Part shown: positions 1 through 8,680 of the stretch, in pieces
How the letters are laid out: each line of letters opens with the position of its first letter
How positions within the stretch are numbered: the stretch's first letter is position 1
Assembly: GCA_902523435.1 (NCBI GenBank)
Contig: CABYZM010000003.1
Coordinates: 29,291 to 93,290 of the forward strand
Reading direction: 5' to 3'
DNA length: 64,000 nt
Source of the DNA: an uncultured SAR116 cluster alpha proteobacterium
GTDB taxonomy: Bacteria; Pseudomonadota; Alphaproteobacteria; Puniceispirillales; Puniceispirillaceae
The notes under the pieces: model-generated
What the model was told of the DNA's origin: nothing
Databases searched by the model: none
The model's input: the letters and a program-made list of their open reading frames with translations, nothing else
Translations under genes and position numbers: made by a program

Positions 1-1
1 C

Positions 2-1405
2 ATTGCGCTGACCGCTGATGTAGCAGAAGCCCGGGCTGGCCGTGGGGAATCTGTGATTTTAGTGCGGGTTGAAACCAGCCCTGAGGATATCCACGGCATG
101 CATGCCGCAGCTGGTATCTTGACAGCCCGTGGCGGCATGACAAGCCATGCTGCTGTGGTTGCTCGAGGGATGGGCCGGCCCTGCGTATCGGGGGCAGGTG
201 AAGTGCGCATCGACGTGGCATCTGGCAAGGTCTTTATTGGTGATACTGAATTAAAAGACGGAGATATGATCACGATTGATGGCGGTGTGGGCGAGATTTA
301 TCAGGGTGAAATCGCCAAGATACAGCCACGTCTATCTGGGGCCTTTGAAGAGCTGATGGGCTGGGCTGACAGCCTGCGCAGAATGAAGGTGCGCACAAAT
401 GCAGAAACCCCGGCAGATGCGCGCATGGCCCGCGAGTTTGGGGCAGAGGGCATTGGCCTGTGCCGGACTGAGCACATGTTCTTTGATTCTGACCGGATCG
501 TTACAATGCGGGAGATGATCATGGCAAGTGACAGTGCCGGGCGCCAGGCAGCATTGGATAGATTATTGCCGATGCAGCGGCAGGATTTCATTGAACTGTT
601 TGAGATCATGTCGGGTCTTCCGGTGACTATCCGCCTGCTTGACCCGCCGCTCCATGAATTCCTGCCCCATTCAGATACAGAGCTGGAAGATGTGGCCAAG
701 GCATCAGGCATTTCCATTGAAACAGCCCGGCAACGGGCCTTACGAATTAAAGAATCCAATCCGATGTTGGGGCATCGGGGATGCCGGCTGGCGGTCACCT
801 ATCCTGAGATTTGTGCCATGCAGGCTAGAGCGATTTTTGAAGCTGCGGTGCACGTGGCCAAATCGTCTGCCGCGCCGATACCAGAAGTGATGATACCGCT
901 GGCAGCGACAGCTGCTGAAATTTCGATATGCCGCAAAATAATTGATGAGGTGGCCGCAGATGTATTTGCCACAGCTGGACAGGATGTTTCTTATATGGTG
1001 GGAACCATGATTGAACTGCCGCGGGCCGCTGTTTGTGCTGACCAGTTGGCTGTTGAAGCCGAGTTTTTCTCGTTCGGGACGAATGATTTAACTCAGACAG
1101 CTCTAGGAATCAGCCGAGATGATGCCTCCAATTTTATGCATGCCTATCAGGAAGCAGAAATCTATGAAATAGACCCGTTTGTTTCCATTGATGTTGATGG
1201 TGTTGGCCAGCTAGTGCAGATGGGTGCTGACAAAGGCCGGGCTGTGCGCGGTGATATCAAGTTGGGGATTTGTGGTGAACATGGCGGTGATCCAAAATCG
1301 GTTGTGTTTTGTGAGACAGTTGGCCTTGATTATGTCAGCTGTTCGCCTTTCCGGGTACCTATTGCCCGTCTGGCCGCAGCACAGGCCAGCTTGAAGACCG
1401 ATTGA
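2..1405 (+). CDS. ppdK: Pyruvate, phosphate dikinase, C-terminal part (5' truncated by window edge)
   Basis: Frame is open from base 2; protein has the PEP-utilising mobile domain (TARGGMTSHAAVVARGMGRPCVSGAG) and the PPDK C-terminal TIM-barrel motifs (GLCRTEHMFF, FFSFGTNDLTQTALGISRDD, GICGEHGGDP). Confidence 0.95.
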   Translation: MALTADVAEARAGRGESVILVRVETSPEDIHGMHAAAGILTARGGMTSHAAVVARGMGRPCVSGAGEVRIDVASGKVFIGDTELKDGDMITIDGGVGEIYQGEIAKIQPRLSGAFEELMGWADSLRRMKVRTNAETPADARMAREFGAEGIGLCRTEHMFFDSDRIVTMREMIMASDSAGRQAALDRLLPMQRQDFIELFEIMSGLPVTIRLLDPPLHEFLPHSDTELEDVAKASGISIETARQRALRIKESNPMLGHRGCRLAVTYPEICAMQARAIFEAAVHVAKSSAAPIPEVMIPLAATAAEISICRKIIDEVAADVFATAGQDVSYMVGTMIELPRAAVCADQLAVEAEFFSFGTNDLTQTALGISRDDASNFMHAYQEAEIYEIDPFVSIDVDGVGQLVQMGADKGRAVRGDIKLGICGEHGGDPKSVVFCETVGLDYVSCSPFRVPIARLAAAQASLKTD

Positions 1406-1454
1406 TTTATTTGCTGGCCCGCAAGTTCTAAGGGACAAGGACTATAATTAATTA

Positions 1455-1486
1455 CCCCTGCCACCAGACAGCGGCAGGGGTTTCCC
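1455..1486. terminator. Hairpin between convergent ppdK and hsp20
   Basis: Perfect 8-bp stem cccctgcc (1455-1462) / ggcagggg (1473-1480) followed by ttt, in the gap between convergent genes. Confidence 0.6.
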
Positions 1487-1506
1487 TTGAATTATGAAAA
1501 CAAAAG

Positions 1507-1980
1507 TTAAGAGGCCTTTTTGCGCTTATTGATATCCAGCAGCTGCCCTGCTGAATTGATTTCAATCTTTTGCGGCTTCATCGCTTCTGGGATTTCGCGC
1601 ACCAAATGAATATGCAGCAAGCCATCTTTTAATTCGGCTGTCTTGATGTGGATGAAATCATCCAGTTGGAACCGGCGTTCAAACTGGCGAGCTGCAATGC
1701 CGCGATATAAGATTTCGCGGCCCTCACCATTTTCCTCAGGCTGAATGCCGGTGATGGTCAGCACCTGTTCATGCAAAGTGATCTCAAGATCAGCATCGCT
1801 GAACCCAGCCACAGCCATGGTAATCCGGTAGGTGGCTTCCCCTTCTTTTTCAATATTGTAAGGGGGCCAGTTTGGCTGAGATGGACCCTGCGTAGTCTTG
1901 GCAAGGCTGTTCATCAGATGGGCCATACGGTCAAGTCCGATGCTGGATCGGTAAAAGGGGGTTAAATCAAACTGTGTCAT
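1507..1980 (-). CDS. Small heat-shock protein, Hsp20/IbpA family
   Basis: ORF 1507..2007; start more likely the internal ATG at 1980 (MTQFDLTPFYRSSIGLDRM) preceded by aaggag. Alpha-crystallin domain, IbpA-like N-terminus. Confidence 0.92.
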   Translation of the reverse strand: MTQFDLTPFYRSSIGLDRMAHLMNSLAKTTQGPSQPNWPPYNIEKEGEATYRITMAVAGFSDADLEITLHEQVLTITGIQPEENGEGREILYRGIAARQFERRFQLDDFIHIKTAELKDGLLHIHLVREIPEAMKPQKIEINSAGQLLDINKRKKAS

Positions 1981-2060
1981 ATCAATGCTCCTTTTCAGTT
2001 TAAGCAAGCGTTGTAGGTATTCTTCTGGCCCCCGCTTTTACGGCAAGTCAGATGAAGGGG
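1981..2060 (-). promoter_or_regulatory. Candidate ROSE-like RNA thermometer in hsp20 5' UTR
   Basis: On the minus strand caacgcuugcuu...aaggagcauug folds so that a UUGCU motif faces the AGGAG Shine-Dalgarno with a G-G opposition, immediately upstream of the ATG. Confidence 0.6.
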
Positions 2061-2151
2061 AATAAGGAAACACATTTAACAGTTGTGGCTCGTCAAAGAT
2101 GCCATGATGGCCATCCCTGCCGGAACTACTCGTTCTGCTTCCATTTATCTG

Positions 2152-2181
2152 TATGTGGGCAGTGGTATTTGTTTTGTCAAG
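2152..2181 (-). promoter_or_regulatory. Candidate sigma32-type promoter of hsp20
   Basis: Minus-strand CTTGAC (2181-2176), 16-nt spacer, CCCACATA (2159-2152); resembles CTTGAA-N13-17-CCCCAT-T. Confidence 0.55.
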
Positions 2182-2230
2182 ATGGGGAATGAACAGCCAC
2201 TATTTGTCAGAGGGCAGCGGGCCTAAGCGC

Positions 2231-2263
2231 AAAAAAGAAGGATCTTTAGCCCTGCTTTTTTTT
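2231..2263. terminator. Terminator downstream of rpmE
   Basis: aaaaaagaagg...cctgctttttt: 11-bp stem with one mismatch, A/T tracts on both sides, just 3' of rpmE. Confidence 0.5.
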
Positions 2264-2270
2264 AGTCAGC

Positions 2271-2489
2271 TTAGCTACCTAGATTTCCAAACCGTTTGTT
2301 AAATCGGGCAACCTGTCCTTCTGCGCCTAGCACACGCTGCTGCCCTGTCCAAGCTGGATGATTTAGCGGGTCGATTGAAAGGCGCATCTCATCACCTGGC
2401 TTGCCCCAAGTTGATCTGGTTGTTCGCTTAGAGCCATCCGTCATAACCAGCGTAATCTCATGATAGTCTGGGTGGATATCTTTTTTCAT
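2271..2489 (-). CDS. rpmE: 50S ribosomal protein L31
   Basis: 72 aa, [20 protein letters not shown]...[24 protein letters not shown], typical alphaproteobacterial L31. Confidence 0.95.
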   Translation of the reverse strand: MKKDIHPDYHEITLVMTDGSKRTTRSTWGKPGDEMRLSIDPLNHPAWTGQQRVLGAEGQVARFNKRFGNLGS

Positions 2490-2623
2490 CTTCTCTCTCT
2501 TGCACCGTGCACATAGCGACTAGGCACATTCAAGTTTGTATCTATATCGAGAAAGCGGTATACCCCTATTACGCCTTGAGTGCAAGTTTTTTTGAATTAT
2601 ACCCATAAGCTCCGGTCTATCTT

Positions 2624-4405
2624 ATGTCAGCTTCTGATTCTCGCCCGTGTCAACGTACTCAGACAGGTTATCAACTGTCTGTGCTAGCTGTATTCTGGCC
2701 CTACATCCGGCCTTGGCGTGTGCAAGTGGCCGCGGCAACAACAGTCCTAGTCATAGTGGCTCTCGTATTACTATCTCTTGGGCGCGGACTAGCCTACCTG
2801 GTGGACCAAGGCCTTGGAGCAGGCGAACCGGCGCTGCTGGACAGAGCTGTTCTTATCACTCTTGGTCTTGGCTTTGTCATTGGTATGGGCAGCTATCTGC
2901 GAATGTCCATTCTCAATTATGTTGCCGAACAGATCATGGCATCTGTGCGCCGAGCCTTGTTTTCGCATGTATTGACGCTGCCTATTCACTGGTTTGAAAC
3001 CGCCAAGACAGGTGATGTGCTGGCCCGTCTGAATGCGGACACAGCTGTTGTGCAGACTGTACTGGCATCAACCGTATCTATGGCTGTACGGAATGTGATT
3101 TTGTTGATTGGCGGGCTTGTTCTGGTTGTGCTTTCCTCTGCGAAGATGTCTGTGGTCGTAGCGGCTGTTGTGCCTGTTGTGGTGATTCCACTCGTGGTTT
3201 TAGCCAAACGGTTGCGGGTGGCATCGCTGGCTGCCCAGAATGCGTTGGGAGAGCTCTCTGCAGAGGCTGAAGAGAGCCTAACAGGCATTCATACGGTGAT
3301 GTCATTTGCGCAGAACGAACAGGTGATGGACAAGTTTGACAAGCGGTTGAAACAGGCTCTCCTTGCGGCTCTGTCGCGGGTGCGTCTGCGTGCGGCTTTA
3401 TCTGGTTTTGTCATTTTCATGGTGATTGCAGGTGTTGCGATTATTCTGTGGATAGGTGGGCGTGATCTGCTTGCTGGGACGATATCGGCGGGCGACTTAT
3501 CCTCTTTCATTTTCTATGCCTTTCTGGTTGCCTCCTCAACAGGCAATTTGTCAGAGCTGGGCGGTGAATTGCAGCGGGCAGCTGGTGCAGCAGACAGAAT
3601 TGCCACGCTGCTGGCGGTTGCCCCGCAACCTGATGAGGCCCTGAAACATTTGTCTTTAGAGCCCTCAGATAAAGGGATAACAGTTGCCTTTACTGATGCT
3701 GGTTTCACTTATCCAGGACGGCCAGATGTGCCGGTTTTGCGAAATATCAGTTTTACAGCTGAGCCTGGCCAGAAAGTGGCGATTGTTGGTCCCAGCGGTT
3801 CGGGTAAAACAACCTTGTTTCAGCTGCTGCTGCGGTTCTATCCCCTACAGACTGGTCAGATTGCTTTTAATGGCGTAGATACCAGTCAGGTTGGGCTGGC
3901 CGAGTTGCGCAGCTTTATTGGGTTGGTGCCACAGGAGCCAGCGCTGTTCTCTGTAACCATCGCTGAAAATATTGCTTTTGGCCGCCCAGATGCCAGTCGC
4001 GAAGAGATTAAGGCAGCAGCCAGACAGGCTGCCGCTCACGATTTCATACAACGCCTTGATGGCGGCTATGATGCGCTGGTCGGTGAAAAGGGTGTGCGCT
4101 TGTCAGGTGGGCAACGCCAACGCATCGCCATTGCCCGGGCGATTTTATCTAACCCGGCCCTGTTATTACTGGATGAGGCAACATCAGCTCTTGATTCTGT
4201 ATCTGAGGCAGCTATCCAGAGAGCTTTTCAGGAATTGACTGTGGGGCGGACCAGCCTGGTGATTGCCCATCGTCTGTCCACAGTGATTGATGCGGATAAG
4301 ATTATTGTTATGGCTGAAGGCCGCATTGTAGACATTGGCCGTCATGAGTATTTGATGGTCAATTCTGATTTGTATCGTGAGCTTGCCGCGCGTCAGCTTG
4401 GCTGA
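2624..4405 (+). CDS. ABC transporter, fused permease/ATP-binding protein (MsbA/LmrA-like exporter)
   Basis: Six-TM ABC membrane domain plus Walker A GPSGSGKTT, signature LSGGQRQRIAIARA, Walker B LLLLDEATSALD. Confidence 0.93.
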   Translation: MSASDSRPCQRTQTGYQLSVLAVFWPYIRPWRVQVAAATTVLVIVALVLLSLGRGLAYLVDQGLGAGEPALLDRAVLITLGLGFVIGMGSYLRMSILNYVAEQIMASVRRALFSHVLTLPIHWFETAKTGDVLARLNADTAVVQTVLASTVSMAVRNVILLIGGLVLVVLSSAKMSVVVAAVVPVVVIPLVVLAKRLRVASLAAQNALGELSAEAEESLTGIHTVMSFAQNEQVMDKFDKRLKQALLAALSRVRLRAALSGFVIFMVIAGVAIILWIGGRDLLAGTISAGDLSSFIFYAFLVASSTGNLSELGGELQRAAGAADRIATLLAVAPQPDEALKHLSLEPSDKGITVAFTDAGFTYPGRPDVPVLRNISFTAEPGQKVAIVGPSGSGKTTLFQLLLRFYPLQTGQIAFNGVDTSQVGLAELRSFIGLVPQEPALFSVTIAENIAFGRPDASREEIKAAARQAAAHDFIQRLDGGYDALVGEKGVRLSGGQRQRIAIARAILSNPALLLLDEATSALDSVSEAAIQRAFQELTVGRTSLVIAHRLSTVIDADKIIVMAEGRIVDIGRHEYLMVNSDLYRELAARQLG

Positions 4406-4697
4406 TGGTCCGCCTGTTTATTTTTCAGTTTAAACGCTAGCAGACAATAATTGTGCTTGTTTGGTGGAGTTCTGCCGGCTAGATGCTGTCGATGGTCAGT
4501 TTTTGTTGCTGCTTGACCAGATGATAGGTAGTCAGAAAAAACACATCGACGCTGACGGTGCAAACTGCGCTAAACTGTATTTAATGTGCCCGTCTATTTT
4601 GGATCATCTTCAAAGAATGATAGCATTGATTCTTTTTGTCGACGACAGAACAGCAGCCCTGGCCTATCGCCTTTGCCAAGGCAACGCCGTACTCTTC

Positions 4698-5876
4698 TTA
4701 CTGCATGCGCACGGTTTGTGTTAATTTCAGTTCTATGCGGCGGTTTTTTTGGCGGTCAACATCAGTTTTACCAGAGGTGATTGGCTGGAATTCACCATAG
4801 CCGGTTGCAGCCAGTCGCTCTGATGGGATACCCCAGTCAACCATAAAGCGGACAACAGATAATGCCCGTTCTGTAGATAAATCCCAATTGTCTTTATAGA
4901 CCCCGGATACAGGAATATCGTCTGTATGGCCCTCAACCTGGAGAATCCAAGGAATATCAGACGGAATGTCAGCAATAATCTGCATGATAGCATCAGCGAT
5001 CTGGCCAAGCTGAGCCTGGCCTTCAGGGTTGATGCTGGCTTGTCCTGGTGCAAACAAGACCTCTGACTGGAAGACAAAGCGGTCACCCACAACTTTAACA
5101 TCGCTCCGCCCTTCCAGAATTGTGCGCAGACGGCCAAAAAACTCTGACCTGAATTGCTGCAGCTCCTGAACCTTATTGGCAAGTGCTGCATTGAGCTCTT
5201 TACCCAGATTGGCGATAGCAATTTTATCTTTTTTGCTCTGTTCCTGCTTTTCTGACAGCAGAGTGCGCAGCCTCGTGAGCTCAGACCGCAATGACTGCAT
5301 CGCCGCTGTCAATCTGTCAATTTCAAGGCGAGCTTGTTCAGACTGTTTCTGTTCTGCTGACAAATTGGTCGCAGCCTGCTTCAGGGATTGTGTCTTTTCG
5401 TCCAGAGACTTTGACATCTGTTCAAGTTCACGCGCCTGCTCTGCTCTTTGTGCGGATAAGGTTGTCAGCTCTGTTGTGAAGCGGAGCCGTTCAGTCGCCA
5501 AGGTATTTTCAAGGGTGGTAGTGTTTATTTTTTCATCTTTCAGCTGGGCGGTCAGGCTGCTCAGCTGGGCGGTCAGCAGACTGTTCTGGTTTTCAGCCAT
5601 TTCCAGTTGAGCCTGAGTTCTGGCGAGATCCGCAGACAAAACTGCGCCCGCCTCACGTTCAAGTGACAGTAGATCACCCAGCATCGCAAGCTCTTCGCGA
5701 AGGATAATAAGACTTTCATCTTGTCCGGATAATCGGTATGCCAAGTTCGCCTGAATCAGAACAAAGACCATCAGAACAAAGACAAAAACCATCAACAGGC
5801 TGGCTAGCGCGTCCACGAACCCGGGCCAGGTGAAATCACCTGTGCGGGTGCGGTTGCCTAAACGCGAAAGAGCCAT
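4698..5876 (-). CDS. OmpA/MotB-like peptidoglycan-binding membrane protein with coiled coil
   Basis: N-terminal single TM (FVDALASLLMVFVFVLMVFVL), long coiled coil, C-terminal OmpA/MotB domain (VEGHTDDIPVSGVYKDNWDLSTERALSVVRFMV). Confidence 0.85.
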   Translation of the reverse strand: MALSRLGNRTRTGDFTWPGFVDALASLLMVFVFVLMVFVLIQANLAYRLSGQDESLIILREELAMLGDLLSLEREAGAVLSADLARTQAQLEMAENQNSLLTAQLSSLTAQLKDEKINTTTLENTLATERLRFTTELTTLSAQRAEQARELEQMSKSLDEKTQSLKQAATNLSAEQKQSEQARLEIDRLTAAMQSLRSELTRLRTLLSEKQEQSKKDKIAIANLGKELNAALANKVQELQQFRSEFFGRLRTILEGRSDVKVVGDRFVFQSEVLFAPGQASINPEGQAQLGQIADAIMQIIADIPSDIPWILQVEGHTDDIPVSGVYKDNWDLSTERALSVVRFMVDWGIPSERLAATGYGEFQPITSGKTDVDRQKNRRIELKLTQTVRMQ

Positions 5877-5950
5877 TTTTATCTTCTCCTATGGTTCAGC
5901 TTCAACTGTTGTGCCAGATTTGTCTTTACTAAATTTCTCCGGGCGTCACG

Positions 5951-6997
5951 TCATTTCTTGCCAGCTAGCTTTACAATAGCTGTTGATAAGGCCCGTAATT
6001 CAGTACTGACTGTTTCTTGCTGCAACCGTGCTTTTTCATCCAGAGAAGAAGTGAGTTGCTGAATCTGGATATTCAGCTGTGCCAACTGTTCACGCAAACG
6101 CCTATCATCTGCCATCTGTTCGGAAAGAACAGCAAGTGTTGTGTTTAGACTGGTAATTTGGCGTGTTTGTTCGGTTCGGTCACGCTGTGCTGCGTCTATT
6201 GCACTAGCCAGCGTGATCATCGCTCGCGCGCCTTCTTCACTTAATCCCTGCGCTAGGGCTTGCTGCCCACCATCAGAACGACTGGCGGTTTGATCACTGA
6301 ATTTTGCAAACGCTGATAGCCAGTCTTCGACCTCATTGAAAAACCGGCCCATCGCTTGGCCAAGCTGCAGGTCAAGAAAGCCTATGACCAGACTGCCGCC
6401 CAGACCAAACAGTGAAGAGGAAAAGGCTGTGGCCATTCCAGCCAGCGGGGCATCCAGCCCGTTGCGCAGCTGGCTCATCAAAGCGTCAAAATCAGTGCTG
6501 CTTAGGTCAAGGCCGCCCACAACGCGGCCAACAGACCCGATCGTCTGCAGCAACCCCCAGAATGTGCCCAACAGGCCTAAAAATACAAGAAGGCCTATAA
6601 AATAGCGTGATATTTCACGCGCCTCATCCAGCCGCGCCGCAACCCCGTCAAGGACTGAACGCAGAGATAAAGCGGAAAGCTGACCGTCCTCACTTGCATC
6701 TGACAGCATCACATGAACGGTAGCCAGCAGAACTGGTCGGGGGGCAGACTGGCTGATAGTATTTGTTTTTTGAATATCACTGAGCCATTTGGCTTCTGGA
6801 ACCAATCGCCAGGTCTGTCTGAAAATAAAGGCAACGCCAATCAGGGCGGTGGCAACGATCACGCTGTTAAGGGCTAGATTGCCAGAAAAGGCTGATGCCA
6901 GCTGATTGAATAATAGGCCGATGATAACTAGGGTCACCGCCAGGATAATCACCATGCGCAGCATATAGCTGCGAGGATCTGTCATACGCGCTTTCAT
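5951..6997 (-). CDS. MotA/TolQ/ExbB-like proton channel family protein
   Basis: TM segments with MotA-like core (GLLVFLGLLGTFWGLLQTIGSVG, GLDAPLAGMATAFSSSLFGLGGSLVIGFLDLQ) and C-terminal coiled coil; adjacent to the OmpA/MotB-like gene. Confidence 0.82.
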   Translation of the reverse strand: MKARMTDPRSYMLRMVIILAVTLVIIGLLFNQLASAFSGNLALNSVIVATALIGVAFIFRQTWRLVPEAKWLSDIQKTNTISQSAPRPVLLATVHVMLSDASEDGQLSALSLRSVLDGVAARLDEAREISRYFIGLLVFLGLLGTFWGLLQTIGSVGRVVGGLDLSSTDFDALMSQLRNGLDAPLAGMATAFSSSLFGLGGSLVIGFLDLQLGQAMGRFFNEVEDWLSAFAKFSDQTASRSDGGQQALAQGLSEEGARAMITLASAIDAAQRDRTEQTRQITSLNTTLAVLSEQMADDRRLREQLAQLNIQIQQLTSSLDEKARLQQETVSTELRALSTAIVKLAGKK

Positions 6998-7162
6998 TTG
7001 TGTCCCGTCTGTATTCTTCTGGCCTTTTATAATCTATTACTGCATCGCTGGGATGGTGACCCTCACTCAGATATTAATCCTGACATCCAATAATGGCAAG
7101 ACTATGAACGGAGGCGAGGTGAGGCCCAAAAACAGGTCTTGCTGGGCAGAATTTTAAACTAG

Positions 7163-7981
7163 CTAGCCTAAGCTTTCTTTTGCCTGGCGTAGTTTTTTCA
7201 AGAGCGGGATGTGCATGGCGCTATTTGCGGCAACAACATCACCTGAAACAAGGCAGTTATCGCGAGCAGAAAAGTCAGAAATAAAGCCGCCGGCTTCTTT
7301 GACCAACAAATAGCCAGCCGCAATATCCCACAAGCTTAAGCCGCGTTCCCAAAATCCGTCATAACGGCCAGCGGCCACAAAGGCGAGATCAAGAGCAGCA
7401 GCCCCAAAACGGCGCACGCCTGAAGAGGCCTGCATAATTTCTTTCATCTCAGCTAGAAACAGTGTATCTGTCTCAGCTGTGCCTCTCCCCAGAAAGGGGA
7501 TGCCGGTTGAAAACAGACAGTCAGTCATTTTGCGCCGGCCGGATACACGGATACGCCGCCCATTCAAATAGGCGCCTGTGCCTGTTTCAGCAAAATAGAA
7601 TTCATTGCGCGCCGGGTCAAAAACAGTCCCTGCTGTGATTTTACCTTTGTCCCTAACCGCAATAGAGATCGCAAAATGGGGAATCCCATGCAGGAAATTT
7701 GTGGTGCCGTCAATCGGGTCAATGATCCAGCAGGGTGCATCTTTATCCGCGGCATCAATCTGTCCAGCTTCTTCCATGATAAAGCCCCAGTCTGGTCGAG
7801 CCTTTGCCAGCTCGGACTGAATAGTGCGTTCAGCGGAAATATCTGCCTGACTTACAAAATCAGCTGATCCTTTGCGGGTCACCTGCAGGTTTTCAACTTC
7901 ACCAAAGTCCCGCATCATAAGCTTCGATGCAGCCATTGAGGCCTTGTGCATCACATTGATGAGTGCTGAACGACCAGCCAT
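7163..7981 (-). CDS. suhB: Inositol monophosphatase family protein
   Basis: Motifs WIIDPIDGTTNFLHGIPHFAISIAV and ERGLSLWDIAAGYLLVKEAGG. Confidence 0.92.
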   Translation of the reverse strand: MAGRSALINVMHKASMAASKLMMRDFGEVENLQVTRKGSADFVSQADISAERTIQSELAKARPDWGFIMEEAGQIDAADKDAPCWIIDPIDGTTNFLHGIPHFAISIAVRDKGKITAGTVFDPARNEFYFAETGTGAYLNGRRIRVSGRRKMTDCLFSTGIPFLGRGTAETDTLFLAEMKEIMQASSGVRRFGAAALDLAFVAAGRYDGFWERGLSLWDIAAGYLLVKEAGGFISDFSARDNCLVSGDVVAANSAMHIPLLKKLRQAKESLG

Positions 7982-7989
7982 GAACGCGT

Positions 7990-8556
7990 CTAGTCCTTTG
8001 CCCGTTCAACATAAGTGGCATCTTCGGTTTTCACTACGATACGCGTTCCTGTTTCAATGTGCGGCGGGACCATCACCCGCTGGCCATTATCAACTGTAGC
8101 AGGCTTGTAAGATGACGAGGCTGTTTGGCCTTTGACCACAGCATCAGCCTCTACAACAGTGACGACCACCTGTTCAGGAAGAGTCACCGAAATTGGCGCG
8201 CCTTCATGGCTCATCAAAGTCACGCTCATGCCATCCTGCAGAAAGGTCGCCTGCTCGCCAATCATATCCTCTGAAATGGAGAACTGTTCAAAAGTTTCTC
8301 CATGCATTAAGATGTGGTTTGTGTTTTCAGCATATAGATAAGTGCAGCTGACTTCATCCAATATCACACGTTCAACAGATTCGGTTGCCCGAAACCGTTC
8401 ATTCAGTTTTGTCCCATCACGAATGTCACGGAGTTCTACCTGCGCAAACGCGCCGCCTTTGCCTGGCTTTACGTGACTTGTCTTTACAGCTACCCACAGG
8501 CGGGCTTTATGTTCAATTACATTGCCAGGGCGTATAGCGTTTCCGTTGATTTTCAT
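7990..8556 (-). CDS. efp: Elongation factor P
   Basis: 188 aa; MKINGNAIRPGNVIEHKARLWVAVKTSHVKPGKGGAFAQVELRDIRDGTKLNERF, C-terminal GTRIVVKTEDATYVERAKD. Confidence 0.97.
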   Translation of the reverse strand: MKINGNAIRPGNVIEHKARLWVAVKTSHVKPGKGGAFAQVELRDIRDGTKLNERFRATESVERVILDEVSCTYLYAENTNHILMHGETFEQFSISEDMIGEQATFLQDGMSVTLMSHEGAPISVTLPEQVVVTVVEADAVVKGQTASSSYKPATVDNGQRVMVPPHIETGTRIVVKTEDATYVERAKD

Positions 8557-8680
8557 CTTCTTCTCAATCTTTGCCCGCAGAATAATTGCTTATCAAATCG
8601 GTTATGCGAAACCCAAATGATGGCGTGTTCTAGCACTGAAGCTGATAGGCTGGCAAGCGTTACTATCATACCTTTGTCGT

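Noticed and set aside
301-798. 165-aa antisense ORF (and similar antisense/overlapping ORFs throughout the track)
   Set aside because: Lies opposite well-recognised genes, has no recognisable motif and composition typical of shadow ORFs.
4461-4780. Overlapping plus-strand ORFs of 87 and 64 aa in the ABC-exporter/OmpA-like gap
   Set aside because: No recognisable domain, weak starts without a clear ribosome-binding site, and both run into the 3' end of the opposite-strand gene.
5176-5610. 144-aa plus-strand ORF inside the OmpA-like gene
   Set aside because: Antisense to the coiled-coil coding region; Ser/Cys-rich composition is the expected complement of that region.
4698-6997. MotA/OmpA-like pair as a Zorya-type defence system
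   Set aside because: No ZorC/ZorD/ZorE-like helicase or nuclease nearby; neighbours are suhB, efp and gap, indicating a housekeeping envelope system.
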